A stretch of 64,000 bases of DNA from Microstegium vimineum (taxonomy: Eukaryota; Streptophyta; Magnoliopsida; Poales; Poaceae), in the NCBI GenBank assembly GCA_022036555.1, contig CM039130.1, positions 2,800,897 to 2,864,896 of the forward strand, given 5' to 3'. Shown piece by piece: positions 60,403 through 64,000 of the stretch. The position numbers and the translations under genes are program-made. Positions within the stretch are counted from its first letter, which is position 1. Every line of letters starts with the position of its first letter. The notes under the pieces were generated by a model. It searched no databases. It was not told the DNA's origin and worked only from the letters and a program-made list of their open reading frames with translations.

Positions 60403-61740
60403 GTGAACTACAAGACCGGTGGGAGCCATTGGGTAATTGATAGTGGTTGCACCCAACACATGACCAGCGACCCCCGGATGTTCACCACACTTGATGAGGA
60501 TTGTGCAAATCAAGACAAGATTACTTTTGGGGATAATTCAAAGGGCAAAGTTCAAGGCTTAGGCAAAGTGGCTATCTCCCAAGATCAATCAATCTCAAAT
60601 GTCTTGCTAGTACAATCATTGAGCTTCAACTTGCTATCGGTTGGTCAACTTTGTGATCTCGGGTTTCATTGTCTCTTCACACCAAATGAAGTGATTGTGA
60701 CCAAGATTGAAGATTCATCAATGATATTCAAAGGGTTCCGGCACAACAACCTCTACTTAGTGGACTTCACTTCAAATGAAGCAAACTTGCAAACTTGTCT
60801 ATTCTCCAAGAATTCTTTGGGTTGGCTATGGCATAGAAGATTAGCTCATGTGGGCATGTCAACCTTGAAGAAGCTAGTCAAGAATGAAATGGTTAGAGGA
60901 ATCAAGGATGTGGTGTTTGAGAAGGACAAACTTTGTAGTGCATGTCAAGCCGGCAAGCAAGTGGCAAACACTCATCCAACCAAGGCTTTCATGTCAACCT
61001 CAAGAGTCCTAGAGTTGCTACACATAGACTTATTTGGCCCTACCACCTATGCTAGTCTTGGAGGAAATCTCTATTGCTTAGTGGTAGTGGATGACTACTC
61101 TCGGTACACTTGGGTGTTCTTTCTTCAAGACAAGGGAGAGACACAAGGCATCTTCAAGAAGTTTGCTACAAGAGCTCAAAATGAATTTGATGTGAAGATC
61201 AAGAAGATTAGAAGTGACAATGGCACCGAATTTGTGAACACAAAGATTGAAGATTATTGTGATGAAGTTGGGATTAAGCATGAGGTGTCCGCCACATATA
61301 CTCCACAACAAAATGGTGTCGTAGAGAGGAAGAACCGGACACTCATAACTCTAGCAAGGTCTATGCTTGATGAGTACAACACTCTCGAGAAGTTTTGGGC
61401 GGAGGCAATCAACACCGCTTGCTATGCGGCAAACCGTCTCTTCGTTCAAAGGCTATTAAAGAAGACTCCCTATGAGCTTGTCAATGGAAAGAAGCCGGAT
61501 ATTTCATTCTTTCGGGTGTTTGGTTGCAAGGTGTACATCTACAAGAAGCGCCAACACTTGGGTAAATTCCAACGGCGGTGTGACATTGGTTTCCTTGTTG
61601 GTTATTCACTTAAATCCAAGGCATACCCTGTATTTAACAAAGCCACCGGCTTAGTTGAAGAAACGTATGACTTGGAGTTTGATGAAACTAATGGCTCCCA
61701 AGGAGCGCTTGAGGATATTGATGTAGGTGTGAACCCTTGA
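60403..61740 (+). pseudogene. Sirevirus pol: protease and integrase part
   Basis: The frame continues that of the gag C-terminus after stops at 60379 and 60400. It opens with the aspartic protease motif IDSGCTQHMT, then the GAG-pre-integrase zinc-binding block (LWHRRLAHVGM, CSACQAGK), then the integrase core with its D, D, E residues in HIDLFGP, RSDNGTEF and VVERKN. It ends at TGA 61738-61740 through a one-base shift; the following frame carries the reverse transcriptase. Confidence 0.88.
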
Positions 61741-61862
61741 GGGAGGCAATGAAGAATATGCTAATTGGTGCTATCAACCCACAAGAGGTGGAAGAAGTTG
61801 AAGATGAAGCAAATCAAGATCCTTCTCCACCTCACACGCCTCAAGTTGATTAAGGAGATCAA

Positions 61863-63629
61863 GTGAGGGAAGCTCAAGAAGACACTCACATTCCTCAAGA
61901 TCAAGCCGAGGCCGAAGCAAGCAATGTTGAAGCACCACATCCTCCTCCTCAAGAAATAAATAGAAAATCAACATCCATTCTTCAAGCTCACCCCCATGAT
62001 CAAATCATAGGGAGTCCATCAAAGGGAGTAATGACTCGCTCTAGACTTGCATCTTATGTTGAACATCACTCGTTTGTTTCCTTTGTTGAGCCTACTAGTG
62101 TAGAAGAAGCATTTGCGGATCCGGATTGGGTGAATGCCATGCATGAAGAACTCAACAACTTCACCCGGAACCAAGTGTGGACACTTGAAGAGAAGCCAAA
62201 GGATGCAAGAATTATAGGCACCAAGTGGGTGTTTAGGAACAAGCAAGATGATCAAGGCGTGGTTGTGAGGAACAAAGCAAGATTGGTGGCAAAGGGGTTT
62301 TCTCAAGTAGAAGGACTCGATTTTGGAGAGACCTTTGCTCCGGTTGCAAGACTTGAAGCCATCCGTATCCTTTTGGCGTATGCTTCACATCACAAAATAA
62401 AACTCTTTCAAATGGATATGAAGAGCGCCTTCTTAAATGGTTTCATTAATGAACTTGTTTATGTCTCACAACCTCCCGGGTTTGAAGACCCAAACTTGCC
62501 TAATCATGTGTATAGGTTGTTCAAGGCACTCTACGGTTTGAAGCAAGCTCCAAGAGCTTGGTATGAGAGGCTAAGGGACTTCCTAATCAAGAAGGGCTTC
62601 AAGATCAGGATCGTCGACACTACACTATTCACCAAGAAGCTTAATGGAGAGATCTTTGTTTGTCAAGTATATGTCGATGACATTATATTTGGGTCAACAA
62701 ACCAAGACCATTGCAAGGAGTTTGGTGACTTGATGTCCAAGGAGTTCGAGATGTCTATGATTGGCGAACTAACCTTCTTCCTTGGCTTTCAAGTGAAGCA
62801 AATGAGAGAAGGGACCTTCATCTCTCAAGAAAAGCACACTTATGATCTACTAAAGAAGTTCAAGATGGAGGATTGCAAGCCAATCAAGACCCCAATGCCT
62901 ACAAATGGGCACCTCGATCTCGATGAGAGAGGTAAACCGATTGACCAAACTCTTTATCGTTCTATGATCGGTAGTTTACTTTACCTCACCGCATCTAGGC
63001 CGGATATCATGTTTAGTGTGTGTATGTGTGCTAGGTTTCAAGCAAACCCTAAGGAGTCGCATCTTTGTGCGGTTAAAAGAATCTTTAGGTACTTAAGGCA
63101 CACCCCTAGCATGGGTCTTTGGTATCCCAAAGGAGCTCCCTTCCAACTAGTTGGCTATTCCGATTCGGATTATGCCGGGTGCAAGGTTGATAGGAAGAGT
63201 ACCTCCGGCGGGTGCCACATGCTAGGAAGATCACTTGTCTCTTGGTCCTCAAAGAAGCAAAACAGTGTGGCATTGTCAACCGCCGAGGCGGAATACATTG
63301 CCATGGGAGCAAGTTGTGCACAAATCTTATACATGACCCAAACACTCTTTGATTACGGCGTGTTTTTAAAAGAAGTTCCACTTTTGTGTGATAATGAAAG
63401 CGCCGTAAAGCTTGCTAACAACCCGGTTCAACACTCTCGCACCAAGCACATTGATATTCGCCATCACTTTCTTAGAGATCATGTGGCTAGGAAAGACATC
63501 ACACTAGTTGGAGTTAAGAGCGAAGATCAATTGGCGGATATCTTCACTAAACCACTCGATGAAACAACCTTTTGTAGGTTGAGAAGCGAGTTGAATGTGC
63601 TTGATCACTCTAACTTCACTAAAAGATGA
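61863..63629 (+). pseudogene. Sirevirus pol: reverse transcriptase and RNase H
   Basis: This frame is open from just after a TAA at 61851 to TGA at 63627-63629. The Copia reverse transcriptase is clear: KWVFRNK, QMDMKSAFLNG, GLKQAPRAWYERL and the catalytic YVDD (YVDDIIFGS). RNase H follows with YSDSDYAGC, KKQNSVALSTAEAEY and LADIFTKPLD. The domain itself looks intact, and decay lies at its junction with integrase. Confidence 0.92.
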
Positions 63630-63860
63630 GCTTGTGTGAATCATGCATTCATATGTAATATAACATGTTTAAATTGGTAATGCACATAGGCTTGGCTAAC
63701 GCGGTTAAGATAACCGCCCTCAAAGCGTGTGACAAAGCTTAACCGCGGTTTAAACTTGCAAGCAACCTAGATTCAAATACCGTTTTGCATTGCATATGCA
63801 TAAGTGTTGCTTCTTCGTTTCTTTTCGGTTAAGTTTGTTGATCATCATTAGGTTCAACAC

Positions 63861-63871
63861 TTAGGGGGAGC
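63861..63871 (+). other. Polypurine tract
   Basis: TTAGGGGGAGC, about 230 bases after the pol stop, is of the type that primes plus-strand synthesis; Sireviruses carry several such tracts before the 3' LTR (family knowledge). No second tract or 3' LTR is visible before 64000. Confidence 0.6.
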
Positions 63872-64000
63872 AATTCAACACTCTAGCTTCAGCTAATACC
63901 CCTCTAGTGCCCCTAAGGTGACCCTTGGAGCTTTATTGAACTATTTTCTTATGAAAACTAATTCTAGCCTATGGCAAACTACTTCTAAAGTTGAGGGTTT

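Larger units (their letters stand above)
56279..64000 (+). mobile_element. Sirevirus-like Copia LTR retrotransposon (3' end outside window)
   Basis: Order: 5' LTR, primer binding site, gag, protease, integrase, reverse transcriptase, RNase H, polypurine tract. Integrase before reverse transcriptase defines Copia (Pseudoviridae). A long gag with two zinc knuckles and an extended spacer before the 3' LTR points to the Sirevirus lineage, which is abundant in maize and sorghum. The reading frame is broken at least three times and contains several stops, so this copy is not autonomous. The 3' LTR lies beyond the window. The exact 5' edge is uncertain by about 10-20 bases. Confidence 0.88.

Noticed and set aside
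1..64000. CRISPR array, operons, tRNA or rRNA genes
   Set aside because: The DNA is a plant nuclear region; tandem repeats are MITE, minisatellite or LTR type, and the only tRNA-like boxes belong to SINEs.

Overview
This window is nuclear DNA from a grass (Poaceae). The evidence is spliced plant genes with GT-AG introns and very GC-rich first exons, dense Stowaway-type MITEs, grass-type Helitron ends, tRNA-derived SINEs, a CACTA element and a Sirevirus (Copia) retrotransposon. The mix looks Panicoid or Andropogonoid (sorghum, Miscanthus, sugarcane type), but I cannot fix the species. About 20 percent is genic; most of the rest is transposon-derived.

Layout. (1) 2298-6723, minus strand: an eight-exon gene for a DEG5-type thylakoid-lumen serine protease, with an apparent one-base shift in the transit-peptide exon. 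(2) 9738-15834, minus: an intact two-exon CHX18-like cation/H+ antiporter of 813 residues. (3) 16.3-19.7 kb: an inverted-repeat element, then three Helitron units head to tail; the largest (17713-19674) carries a broken fragment of the immune co-chaperone gene SGT1. (4) 19.7-25.5 kb: MITEs, a SINE inside a MITE, and a complete 1-kb Helitron. (5) 25522-30625, minus: a second CHX18-like copy with the same exon structure, decayed at its C-terminal end by a frameshift and a nonsense codon; its intron holds a 1-kb foldback element. (6) 31-37 kb: retroelement debris, minisatellites, a second foldback element and a SINE. (7) 37453-41765: a complete non-autonomous CACTA transposon with terminal inverted repeats and a 3-bp target duplication. 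(8) 42-49.5 kb: MITEs and a roughly 1-kb non-coding block present twice, with a recurring GATTCAACTCTG-like motif. (9) 50456-54705, minus: an eight-exon PEX2 gene, apparently intact, with a 26-base G run in intron 1. (10) about 56279-64000 (end beyond the window): a Sirevirus-like Copia retrotransposon with 5' LTR, primer binding site, frameshifted gag and pol, and polypurine tract.

How the genes relate. The two CHX genes are a tandem duplication: same strand, same phase-0 intron position, nearly collinear proteins. DEG5 (chloroplast), CHX (endomembrane ion exchange) and PEX2 (peroxisome) are not functionally linked; this is normal plant gene order. I found no RNA gene, CRISPR array, or convincing new gene system. 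The most unusual items are the Helitron array with its SGT1 capture, the Asn-to-Asp change in the ion-site motif of the second CHX copy, the long hairpin elements, and the duplicated motif-rich non-coding block.
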